Below, piece by piece: positions 1 through 6,551 of a DNA stretch of 7,107 nucleotides (position 1 is its first letter; every line of letters starts with the position of its first letter). This DNA comes from Rickettsiales bacterium (GTDB lineage: Bacteria > Pseudomonadota > Alphaproteobacteria > Rickettsiales > Anaplasmataceae). A program made the position numbers and the translations under genes. A model generated the notes under the pieces. That model had not been told where the DNA came from, searched no databases, and saw nothing but the letters and a program-made list of their open reading frames with translations. The stretch lies in assembly GCA_031286185.1 (NCBI GenBank), contig JAITUS010000052.1, positions 1-7,107 of the forward strand, read 5' to 3'.

Positions 1-50
1 ATTTTTTCAAATTGCTCTCGACTTATACTGCTTGGATAACTTTTCCGCAT
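1..50 (-). CDS. IS5-family transposase, N-terminal fragment cut by window edge
   Basis: The minus strand reads MRKSYPSSISREQFEKI from an ATG at 50-48 and runs off the window edge. This opening (basic, then SxxxxREQFEKI) is characteristic of the N-terminus of IS5/IS4-type DDE transposases common in Wolbachia, where it precedes a helix-turn-helix. A GAGG ribosome binding sequence lies about seven bases upstream of the ATG, supporting this start. The DDE catalytic residues would be beyond the window, so whether the transposase is intact cannot be judged. In these elements the transposase is often split into two overlapping frames; this fragment would be the first. Confidence 0.7.
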   Translation of the reverse strand, partial: MRKSYPSSISREQFEK

Positions 51-86
51 AGACACCTCATTATTAATCTATGCTTATTTTACCTC

Positions 87-99
87 ATCTCTTCGAGAT
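87..99. repeat. Small hairpin in the IS leader
   Basis: ATCTC and GAGAT form a five-base inverted repeat around a TTC loop, between the proposed IS end and the transposase start. Such structures near IS ends can limit read-through transcription or translation into the transposase; here it is short and could be chance. Confidence 0.3.
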
Positions 100-100
100 T

Positions 101-418
101 TTAAACAGGTTCTAAGAAACTTCGATCTGATAAAGCTCCTTTAAGTTTGCTATGTATTTCATCTTGTGTCTTTTTTACTAATTGCTCGAACTGTTGAAAC
201 TCCTTTTCCCATTTTAAATTTATCTGTCCTATAATGTCCTCATCTTTGCGTAAAGGACCAATAAGGTACCAGATTAATTTTTCTTTTTCTAGTTTCTCTA
301 TAGCTTCCTGAAAACTGTTGTAAGATTCAATGACACCTAAAATATCCTTTTTCTTCTGTTCATCTGCATCTAAACTTTGACTCTCAACTATAAGTACATC
401 TTCGTTTTCCCCTAACAT
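101..418 (-). pseudogene. Hypothetical acidic helical protein, probably truncated by the IS
   Basis: An ORF of 105 residues with no family I recognise. It is rich in Glu, Lys, Asp and Gln and looks almost wholly helical, with a possible coiled coil around residues 38-95; there is no signal peptide or clear membrane segment. The ATG has a GGGG stretch seven bases upstream, and a TATACT box lies at 446-441, so expression is plausible. Its 3' end appears not to be native: the final codons EPV and the stop fall inside the proposed IS end (positions 112-101), with the TTA Leu codon being the target site. The natural protein was therefore probably longer. If the IS boundary is wrong, this could instead be a complete small protein. 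Confidence 0.5.
113..115. repeat. Putative IS target-site duplicate (TTA)
   Basis: Read on the minus strand, TTA directly abuts the proposed IS end GAACCT. A three-base TNA target fits the IS1031-type group of the IS5 family. The partner copy would lie at the other IS end, outside the window, so the duplication itself is not seen. Confidence 0.4.
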
Positions 419-500
419 TACCTTACCCCATTTATTAAATAGTATATTTAAATGTTAAGATTTTTAAGTTAAAAATTAATTAACAGAAGTGTAAATTAAA

Positions 501-530
501 TTGAGTATTTGCGGATTCTTTCTGTATACT
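501..530 (+). promoter_or_regulatory. Sigma-70-like promoter of the sugar-phosphate mutase gene
   Basis: TTGAGT at 501-506 and TATACT at 525-530 are separated by 18 bases. Transcription would start near 537, giving a leader of about 23 bases before the ATG at 560. This is one of the best promoter matches in the window. Confidence 0.6.
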
Positions 531-559
531 AAAAGGTTATTTACTATTTAATAGATAAT

Positions 560-1906
560 ATGGATAATGTTATCATAAGAAAATATGATATTAGAGGTAT
601 AGTAGGTAAAGACCTGCAGATCAGTGATGGATATGAGATAGGCAGTAAGTTTGGTCAAACCTTAGCTAATGTTTGTATAGGCTATGACAGCAGAATAGAT
701 TCGCCAAGTATAGAAAAAGAATTAATCAGAGGCTTAACTCTATCTGGAGCAAACGTTACACGCGTTGGACTATGCTCTTCACCTATGCTCTACGCTGCAA
801 CGCAAATCATGCAGGCAGATCTTGGCATTATGATCACTGCTTCACATAACCCTAGCAAGTACAATGGCTTTAAATTTTTCAGCAGTAAGAGAGTTTACTC
901 AGACCAAGAAATAAAGGAAGTTATAAGCAGTCCAATCAAAAGCAGTACAAAAATTGGCAGCTCAATTAACATAAATATATATAGTGAGTATATTTGCATA
1001 TTAAAAAGTGCGCTCAAGAACAACTCTACACAAAAGCTAAAAATAGCCTGGGATTTTGGCAATAGCCCAGCAAGTGGAATTGCAAGGTATATTGAAAAGA
1101 TCTTGCCAGATCATGTACATATCGTAACCAATAACTCTATAGATGGAACATTTCCACTGCACAACCCAGATCCCATAGAGGAGAAAAATCTCGTTCAATT
1201 GATTGATGTTGTAAAGGAAAACAAATGTGATCTTGGTATTGCGCTCGATGGTGATGGTGATAGGGTGCGCTTGATTGATAATAAAGGCAGTGTTGTTTTC
1301 AATGACCATTTATTTATGATTTTTGCGCGTGAAGTATTGGAAGAATACCCAGGAAGCAAAGTTATTGCTAATATAAAAATGAGCATGAAAGTGTATGACT
1401 TTGTCAGCGGATTAGGAGGGAGAGTAATTGCATGCGCTACTGGACATTCACTAGTTAAGAAAAAGATGGTAGAGGAAGAGGCAAAATTTGCCGGTGAACT
1501 GAGTGGACATTTTTTCTTCTCTGAGCTAGGTTTCGATGACGGATTATATTCTGCTATCAAAGCCATTGACGTTTTACTTAAGAAAAATCAAAGTCTATCT
1601 GAGGTGATTGAGGATTTACCAAAATTATATATCACTCATGAAGTGAAGGTTGTAGTTAAAGATGAGAAAAAATTTCAAATAATTGAATCAATAAAGAAAA
1701 CACTAGAGCAACAAAATATTGCATTCTCAGAGCTCGATGGTATTAAAGTAACTAACAAAGATAATAAAGGTTGGTGGCTCCTTAGAGTGTCAAATACACA
1801 AAACTGCATTACAGCAAGATGTGAAGGAGAAACCTCAAAAGATTTTAAACTGACTAAAAAGGTCTTGTTTTATTACATTGATGGTATCCGCTCAATGGAG
1901 TGGTAA
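560..1906 (+). CDS. Phosphomannomutase/phosphoglucomutase
   Basis: A 448-residue enzyme of the alpha-D-phosphohexomutase superfamily, closest in style to Pseudomonas AlgC (about 463 residues). It interconverts hexose 1- and 6-phosphates through a phosphoserine. All four domains are visible: the N-terminal KYDIRGIVG; the phosphoserine loop TASHNP with Ser95; the metal loop DGDGDR at 230-235; the sugar-binding GELSGH at 312-317; and the phosphate-binding R-x-S-N-T ... R at 409-420. One departure is that the Lys normally found just before the (T/V)GHS motif (Lys285 of AlgC) is Ala293 here. No strong ribosome binding site precedes the ATG, but the start fits the family. The gene stands alone with its own promoter and converges on the secretion ATPase 32 bp downstream. 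Whether mannose or glucose phosphate is the main substrate cannot be told from sequence, so no gene symbol is given. Confidence 0.92.
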   Translation: MDNVIIRKYDIRGIVGKDLQISDGYEIGSKFGQTLANVCIGYDSRIDSPSIEKELIRGLTLSGANVTRVGLCSSPMLYAATQIMQADLGIMITASHNPSKYNGFKFFSSKRVYSDQEIKEVISSPIKSSTKIGSSININIYSEYICILKSALKNNSTQKLKIAWDFGNSPASGIARYIEKILPDHVHIVTNNSIDGTFPLHNPDPIEEKNLVQLIDVVKENKCDLGIALDGDGDRVRLIDNKGSVVFNDHLFMIFAREVLEEYPGSKVIANIKMSMKVYDFVSGLGGRVIACATGHSLVKKKMVEEEAKFAGELSGHFFFSELGFDDGLYSAIKAIDVLLKKNQSLSEVIEDLPKLYITHEVKVVVKDEKKFQIIESIKKTLEQQNIAFSELDGIKVTNKDNKGWWLLRVSNTQNCITARCEGETSKDFKLTKKVLFYYIDGIRSMEW

Positions 1907-1938
1907 AATTAGGTGGACAAGGTAGTGTAAAAAAACAA

Positions 1939-3681
1939 CTAACCACTTGCTGAAGAACATTCACCTTCTGCGGTATTTGATGATGGAGCAATCAATTTGC
2001 TTAAAATCTCATCTCTCGGTCCCATAGCATAAATAACACCATCTGACATGAGAACTACCTTATCAACCACGGATAGTAACGGTAGTTTGTGGGTTATGAT
2101 AATAGTTGTGGTATTTTGCTTTCTTGCAACGTTGATTGCATTAATTAAGCATGCCTCTCCACTACTGTCTAGGTTGGCATTTGGCTCATCAAGCACCAAA
2201 AGCTTTGTGTTTCCATAAAAAGCTCTTGCAAGGCCAAGCAGTTGTTTCTGCCCACCAGAAAGTGTCACTCCAAAACTCCCTATCGTTGTGTCATATCCAT
2301 TTGGTAAACTCAGTATTAATTCATGTATTCCTGCAATTTTTGCTGCTTTGATTATTTCTTCAGGATTTTGGTCTGGTCTCATGCGAGCAATATTGGCTTT
2401 GACACTGGTGTTAAATAACTCAATATCCTGAGGTAAGTAACCAACATAATTACCAAAATTTTCTCGATTCCAGGTGTACACATCAGCGCCATCTAGCCTG
2501 ACTACACCAGATATGGGTTTCCATACACCAACGGTTAGCTTTGCAATGGTTGATTTACCAGAAGCACTTGCACCAATAACACCAACCACATCTCCTGGCT
2601 CTATTACAAATGATATCCCTTTTACTGTTGGTTTGTTGCTCCCATAAGGAGTAAAAAATACTCTATCAAATTCCAGTCTTCCTTCAGGTTCTGGTAGAGC
2701 CATAGTTTGTTCTCTTTTTGGTGATGTGAGTATAAGTCTTTGCAGCCTTCCATATGACATTCTGGCTTGATTTAGAAATTTCCAAGTATGAACTGCTGCA
2801 TCAAATGGAGCCAATACTCTACCCATTAAAATTGAGGCAGCGATGATGCTACCGGCAGTCTTATGGGCTGTAATTGCAAGTAATGCACCTGTTCCGATCA
2901 CTGATATTTGTAGAGTTGAGCGCAAAAACTTAGTGATTCCAGTAATTACATTAGAACGATTTTGTGCTTTGATTTGCATCGCGCGGTTCTGGTCGTTTCG
3001 TTTGCACCAATCGGAAACTATGAATTCTGACATACCCATAGCTTCAACCACTTCTGCATTTCTTGTTGCAACATCTATAGCATTGATATTCCGTATAGTT
3101 TCTTCGTTGGTTTCTTGCAATATGCGTTTAGTGGCAAGTTCATTCCATATTGCCATAGAAACTAATATAACGATTCCAGCAATAGCTATAAACCCTGTAG
3201 AGGTATGTATCATGAATATCACAACAAGGTAAATTAATGACCATGGAGTATCAAATAGTGAGAATATGCCATTTCCTGTAATAAAGTTTTTTATCACTCC
3301 AAGATCTCGTATTGCTTCACCACTGGAAGTTGAGCTCTGCACTGATGTTAGCCTGATTGATCTTACTATCAGATCTGGTGTTGCGGCTTTATCGATCCAG
3401 TCACCAATCTTTGCCATGGCTAGATATCGACAGGTTTCTAGCATTGCAGAACACGCAAACGCGGATAAAGTGATGATTGTCAGCATAACTAGTGTCGATA
3501 CGCTTTCACTCGATATCACCCGATCAAGCACCTGAGAGGTATAAAGTGGCAGGAATAACATTAATAAGTTAATCCCTGAACTAAACCAAAAAATGAACCA
3601 AAATGCACTTTTACACTTCTCTAGGCAGGTGTATAGCGTACTTTGCTTCAATTCCTTTTTTATCGATGGCGTGATTTCCAC
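1939..3681 (-). CDS. Type I secretion system ABC ATPase/permease (PrtD type)
   Basis: A 580-residue half-transporter of the inner membrane that would power one-step export of a protein through a HlyD-type adaptor and a TolC-type outer-membrane channel. The N-terminal half is an ABC exporter membrane domain with hydrophobic segments near residues 27-49, 62-82, 146-178 and 255-275. There is no C39 peptidase domain, matching the PrtD branch. The nucleotide-binding domain is complete: Walker A GASASGKST (370-378), Q-loop Gln418, signature LSGGQ (474-478), Walker B LLVLDEP (494-500) and His531. The start is GTG, with AAGGAAG a few bases upstream; no ATG is available until residue 41, inside the first membrane segment. 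No adaptor, channel or substrate gene is adjacent. The C-terminal 20 residues are Ser- and Ala-rich and probably disordered. Confidence 0.92.
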   Translation of the reverse strand: MEITPSIKKELKQSTLYTCLEKCKSAFWFIFWFSSGINLLMLFLPLYTSQVLDRVISSESVSTLVMLTIITLSAFACSAMLETCRYLAMAKIGDWIDKAATPDLIVRSIRLTSVQSSTSSGEAIRDLGVIKNFITGNGIFSLFDTPWSLIYLVVIFMIHTSTGFIAIAGIVILVSMAIWNELATKRILQETNEETIRNINAIDVATRNAEVVEAMGMSEFIVSDWCKRNDQNRAMQIKAQNRSNVITGITKFLRSTLQISVIGTGALLAITAHKTAGSIIAASILMGRVLAPFDAAVHTWKFLNQARMSYGRLQRLILTSPKREQTMALPEPEGRLEFDRVFFTPYGSNKPTVKGISFVIEPGDVVGVIGASASGKSTIAKLTVGVWKPISGVVRLDGADVYTWNRENFGNYVGYLPQDIELFNTSVKANIARMRPDQNPEEIIKAAKIAGIHELILSLPNGYDTTIGSFGVTLSGGQKQLLGLARAFYGNTKLLVLDEPNANLDSSGEACLINAINVARKQNTTTIIITHKLPLLSVVDKVVLMSDGVIYAMGPRDEILSKLIAPSSNTAEGECSSASG

Positions 3682-3710
3682 AATCTTCCTTTTAACTTGA
3701 TTACATGCAC

Positions 3711-3740
3711 CATATACAACTTTTATTGCAAAAATATTAA
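3711..3740 (-). promoter_or_regulatory. Possible promoter of the type I secretion ATPase
   Basis: On the minus strand TTAATA (3740-3735) and TATATG (3716-3711) are 18 bases apart and would start transcription near 3704, about 22 bases before the GTG. The match is weak and the region is very AT-rich, so chance is a real alternative. The 175-bp gap to tsaD does suggest separate transcription. Confidence 0.35.
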
Positions 3741-3761
3741 CAGCGGCTACTAGCTTTAAGT

Positions 3762-3770
3762 TGATATAAT
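3762..3770 (+). promoter_or_regulatory. Extended -10 element pointing into the tsaD 3' end
   Basis: TGATATAAT is a perfect extended -10 (TGnTATAAT) on the plus strand. No good -35 is seen at the right distance, which extended -10 promoters can do without. It would make RNA antisense to the 3' end of tsaD. There is no recognisable gene immediately downstream. Confidence 0.3.
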
Positions 3771-3812
3771 AAAATATTAATATACATAAATAGAAAATAT
3801 AAACAATGGCAA

Positions 3813-3830
3813 AAAGAAATAGCTTTCTTT
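3813..3830 (-). terminator. Weak hairpin after tsaD, possible terminator
   Basis: AAAGAAA and TTTCTTT form a perfect seven-base inverted repeat around a four-base loop, 27 bp after the tsaD stop, followed on the minus strand by two further T residues. The stem has only one G-C pair, so it would be a poor intrinsic terminator. Confidence 0.25.
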
Positions 3831-3856
3831 ACTACCTAATTCAGAATGGAGAGTCC

Positions 3857-4864
3857 TTAATAACTTTCCAATTCCCACTTTGGCCTTGGTGCAAAATTGA
3901 GTGAATCCATATAACTCTTCTGTAATTTTTCGATGCCTGTCCACCCAACCATTGCTGCATTATCTGTACATAGGTTGCTTGGAGGAAAAAATACGTTCAA
4001 GTTTATGTGTTTCTTTAATTTTTCTCTCAGGAAATTATTTGCTGCAACCCCGCCAGTAATTACAAAATCATTGATTTTGATATTTAAAGATGCAGCCATA
4101 ATAACCGCATTTTTGACTCTACCGAGTAGTATATCGCTAACACACTCTTGAAATGAAGCGCATACATCACACACATCTTGCTCGCTCATTTCAAGTTCTT
4201 GCACTAAGTTTTTTACTGCTGTTTTGATTCCAGAAAACGAAAGATCACATCCAGGACGTTTTTTCATCGCCCTTGGAAGTTTAAATCTTGTACCATCACC
4301 TTTTTTAGCTAACTTTTCAATCAATGGGCCTCCTGGATAGCTTAAACCCAGCATCTTAGCGACTTTATCAAACGCTTCACCCAACGAATCGTCTAGTGTT
4401 TCTCCAAGTTTAATGTATTTACCCACACCCTGTGCGATTAAAAATTGGCAATGACCACCTGATATCAATAGGACTAAAAACGGAAATTTGACTTCATATA
4501 GTAACCTAATAACCAGAGCATGTGCTTCCAAGTGATTAACTGCAATGAATGGTTTTTGTGCTGCATGTGCAATTGCTTTGGCCATCATTGTGCCAACTAT
4601 TAATCCACCTATGAGCCCTGGTCCTGATGTTGCTGCAATCGCATCCAGATCACAAAAATTAAGGTTAGATTTTTCTATAGCGCTTTTTATTAGATCGCTT
4701 AAATGCTCCATGTGAGCACGTGACGCTATTTCAGGAATCACCCCACCGCGTTTTTTGTGTTCTGTTTGAGAAAGAATCTCGTGGGCAAGGACTTGCTTAT
4801 CACTATTTACAATTGCTGCTGCAGTTTCATCGCAGCTTGTTTCAACAGCTAAGATAGTTTTCAC
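3857..4864 (-). CDS. tsaD: tRNA N6-threonylcarbamoyladenosine transferase TsaD
   Basis: This is the universal Kae1/Qri7/TsaD protein (old names Gcp, O-sialoglycoprotein endopeptidase), 335 residues against 337 in E. coli. It moves the threonylcarbamoyl group from TC-AMP to A37 of tRNAs that read ANN codons, working with TsaB and TsaE in the cytoplasm. The N-terminal VETSCDET (7-14), metal ligands His111 and His115 in NHLEAH with Asp301 in TDNAAM, the SGGH loop (135-138), ETLDDSLGEAFDK (155-167) and GGVAAN (271-276) are all present, so the enzyme should be active. The start is GTG: an in-frame stop lies a few codons upstream and no in-frame ATG fits the family's usual N-terminus. No clear ribosome binding site is seen. 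Its substrates include threonine tRNAs such as the one at the right of this window. Confidence 0.95.
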   Translation of the reverse strand: MKTILAVETSCDETAAAIVNSDKQVLAHEILSQTEHKKRGGVIPEIASRAHMEHLSDLIKSAIEKSNLNFCDLDAIAATSGPGLIGGLIVGTMMAKAIAHAAQKPFIAVNHLEAHALVIRLLYEVKFPFLVLLISGGHCQFLIAQGVGKYIKLGETLDDSLGEAFDKVAKMLGLSYPGGPLIEKLAKKGDGTRFKLPRAMKKRPGCDLSFSGIKTAVKNLVQELEMSEQDVCDVCASFQECVSDILLGRVKNAVIMAASLNIKINDFVITGGVAANNFLREKLKKHINLNVFFPPSNLCTDNAAMVGWTGIEKLQKSYMDSLNFAPRPKWELESY

Positions 4865-4891
4865 GTATATTCGAACATTTTAATTATAAAA

Positions 4892-4920
4892 ACTATACTC
4901 TAAAATGCCGTGAAAGTTAA
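4892..4920 (-). promoter_or_regulatory. Promoter of tsaD
   Basis: On the minus strand TTAACT (4920-4915) and TATAGT (4897-4892) are 17 bases apart, close to the sigma-70 consensus. Transcription would begin near 4885, leaving a leader of only about 20 bases before the GTG. Confidence 0.5.
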
Positions 4921-4935
4921 CTATATTCTGCTAAG

Positions 4936-5672
4936 TTAATCATCATCTCCAAATATAGAACTAATTTTTTTGCCCCCAGGAGAAAACTTACCAGTCCAGC
5001 TACTCTTCACCTTGGTCACGTCTTGAGTGGCAGTTTTGTTGCTGTATTCCTTTATTTCCTTATCTACCCTGTCCATTATTTGTGGGTCTAGGCAGTTCCT
5101 TTTCCATTGGTCGGTAGCAAGGAATACCCTGTTTAATCCTGAGTGCGAATTAAGTACTCTTTATCTCTAGGGTAAACCTCTTGCGCCCAAGCAAATAGCT
5201 CAAAATAGCGTGCAAATAATTCCGACGCGCGTGATTTCGCAGTCTGATAAGCTTGTATCTCCTTAAATATAACCTGACCGATAATTCTCTGTACAAGAAT
5301 ATTTGCTTGCTTTAGGTTCTGCTCAATATCCTGATAGACTTTATGGAGAAATTCCCGCTCCAAGCTTAAGTTCAGCTCATTTTCAACCATATGTGAAAGT
5401 TCACGTACTATAATGTACGGATTTGACCTTCTCAGCACAATAACGTACCTATTTACGACGGAAGATTGAATTGTTTTGCATACTCTTTCTTCCGTATCCG
5501 TCAGCCCCTCTCGATATACTTCAAACGAGAGCCTATTTTGCTTTATTAGTGATAAAGTAAGGTTTAGTGTGTTCCTAAACTTCTCAAATTGGTAGAAATA
5601 CTCTATATACCGTGTGGTATTCTCACTATTCCCCACTTTAGTAGCTTGCCTTATTAAATTCCCAATTAGCAT
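4936..5672 (-). pseudogene. Frameshifted conserved-looking gene with degenerate HExxH-like motif
   Basis: The first frame gives 179 residues from an ATG at 5672 and ends in a stop at 5135-5133. The -1 frame, open from about 5160, continues for some 65 more residues (GLNRVFLATDQWKRNCLD ... ending IFGDDD) to a stop at 4938-4936. Restoring one base, for example a third G in the CAGGAT near 5138, joins them into a smooth 245-residue protein, so a single-base deletion is the simplest explanation; no slippery heptamer for programmed shifting is seen. I do not recognise the family for certain. Residues 90-94 read RELSH and 150-158 SELFARYFE, which together resemble a zinc-metalloprotease HExxH plus a downstream Glu, with the first His replaced. 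The protein is soluble, highly charged and mostly helical. A plausible promoter precedes it, and tsaD follows on the same strand. Confidence 0.65.
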
Positions 5673-5885
5673 ACTTTGTTACTACAGCGATATTTCTGCT
5701 TTATACTCGCAAATTGACCCATTACAAAGTGTTTTTAAGAGGTCTCATTGTAGATATGGCTAATGGAAGATACCCCAAAACATAATTAACAAGGACTCGG
5801 AAGAAAAGAGGATTTGGCTGGAAAAAGTGGAGTAGTGGACTGATATATGATACACTAGGTCTATATAAAGACTATGAGATAAGAT
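5673..5885. other. Intergenic gap between two broken genes
   Basis: No open reading frame, RNA fold or clear repeat is seen in these 213 bp. The two flanking genes diverge from here. The left side carries the promoter for the leftward gene; the right side has AT-rich boxes such as CTATATAAAG (about 5863-5872) that might serve the rightward gene, but no convincing -35 is spaced correctly. Confidence 0.5.
5700..5727 (-). promoter_or_regulatory. Promoter of the frameshifted gene at 4936-5672
   Basis: On the minus strand TTGTAA (5727-5722) and TATAAA (5705-5700) are 16 bases apart. Start of transcription would be near 5693, about 20 bases before the ATG. Retention of a decent promoter says the gene may still be transcribed despite the frameshift. 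Confidence 0.45.
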
Positions 5886-6414
5886 ATGTCAGAAAAACGA
5901 AAGCAGACAACTAGGTCAAACAAGCTCTGCAAGAATCTATCAGGAAAGCGCAGTGCAGGAAATCCGCATGCTGCGTTTGAAGAGGCGGGAGCAGAAAACG
6001 TGACTATAGGTGGAAAAGTGATGAATATTGCAGAAACTGTAGAAGCACTACAAAAATCTATAGAGGCAACGTGCCTGTTCTCGACCCTACTCAAGCATGC
6101 AGAAGAAACGACAGATAAAGATTTAAAGAAAATTGCAGAGGAAACACCAATAATAAAGCTAGCATATGACGAATTAGACAAGTTTCATTGGATTGAAAAA
6201 GATCCAACAACATATGAAGAAAGAATAATGGATCTGTACAAAGAGGAAGCTATCCTTGAATACAAACTTGAAGAAAGGTATGGAGAAAGGTAGAGAAGAA
6301 GGAAAAATCGAAGTCGCAAAAGCGATGCTGGCCAATAATGTTGATGTTGACACTATTGTCAAATTTACTGGTTTTTCTATTAGTGAGGTCAAAGAATTAA
6401 GCGAAAACCAGTAA
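5886..6414 (+). pseudogene. Broken Rpn-family (PD-(D/E)XK) nuclease/transposase remnant with foreign N-terminus
   Basis: The first frame encodes 135 residues ending at 6291-6293. From about residue 69 (LLKHAEETT), through LAYDELDKFHW and YEERIMDLYKEEAILEYKL, it matches from memory the C-terminal region of the Rpn-family recombination-promoting nucleases abundant in Wolbachia. The rest of that tail (GMEKGREEGKIEVAKAMLANN, then VDVDTIVKFTGFSISEVKEL) continues in the -1 frame from about 6277 to a stop at 6412-6414, so one base was lost around 6262-6290. The catalytic PD-(D/E)XK domain is entirely missing. Residues 1 to about 60 (MSEKRKQTTRSNKLC ... GNPHAAFEEAG) do not belong to that family and I cannot assign them. 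The gene is best read as a recombinant, frameshifted fossil; a short chimeric protein could still be made. Confidence 0.7.
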
Positions 6415-6464
6415 ACGGTTACGTTTTCTTTACAAGGTGTGCAATATTATGAGTACAATCAATG

Positions 6465-6537
6465 TGCCGTTACCAAGACTCGAACTTGGGACCTCATCAT
6501 TACCAATGACGTACTCTACCACCTGAGCTATAACGGC
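6465..6537 (-). tRNA. tRNA-Thr (anticodon GGU)
   Basis: The minus strand folds into a full cloverleaf of 73 nt. The acceptor stem GCCGTTA/TAACGGC is perfect over seven pairs. The D stem is GCTC/GAGT, the anticodon stem CGTCA/TGATG with loop TTGGTAA (anticodon GGT in DNA), the variable loop AGGTC, and the T stem CCAAG/CTTGG with loop TTCGAGT. The discriminator is A and CCA is not encoded, so it must be added after transcription. It reads ACC and ACU codons, and A37 is followed by A38, as expected for a t6A-modified tRNA and so a likely TsaD substrate. The AT-rich region just upstream (TATATATAAAT on the minus strand) may hold its promoter, though it sits very close to the 5' end. Confidence 0.95.
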
Positions 6538-6551
6538 AGGATTTATATATA

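Larger units (their letters stand above)
1..112 (-). mobile_element. Left end of an IS5-like insertion sequence (partial)
   Basis: The minus strand from about 112 down to the window edge carries a short leader and then the start of an IS5-type transposase. The outer end is placed at 112 because the minus strand there begins GAACCTGTTTAAAATCTC, which resembles the terminal repeats of IS5-family elements of the IS1031 type, and it is preceded by TTA, which fits the TNA target of that group. That leaves about 62 bp between the end and the transposase ATG, a normal leader length. The other end, and so the matching inverted repeat and target duplicate, lie outside the window. The boundary is an inference; presence of the transposase start is firmer. 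In Wolbachia the obvious candidate is an ISWpi1-like element, from memory only. Confidence 0.6.

Noticed and set aside
1195..1566. 123-residue minus-strand ORF within the mutase gene
   Set aside because: Shadow of the phosphomannomutase frame, with low-complexity Ser/Pro composition.
1907..1938. Possible bidirectional terminator between the convergent mutase and ATPase genes
   Set aside because: There is an A-run at 1929-1935 but no stable inverted repeat that I can pair around it.
2843..3232. 129-residue plus-strand ORF inside the secretion ATPase gene
   Set aside because: Antisense shadow of an intact ABC transporter; no start signals or recognisable domain.
3806..3904. 32-codon plus-strand ORF (MAKRNSFLYYLIQNGES...)
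   Set aside because: No ribosome binding site, its last third lies antisense in the tsaD coding end, and no family is recognised; kept only as part of the possible antisense transcript.
5861..6181. 106-residue minus-strand ORF opposite the Rpn remnant
   Set aside because: The plus strand has clear homology from memory to a known family over the same bases; this is its antisense shadow.
6415..6464. Possible integration site at the 3' end of tRNA-Thr
   Set aside because: No repeat of the tRNA 3' end and no integrase is seen in the window; nearness of the Rpn remnant alone is not evidence.
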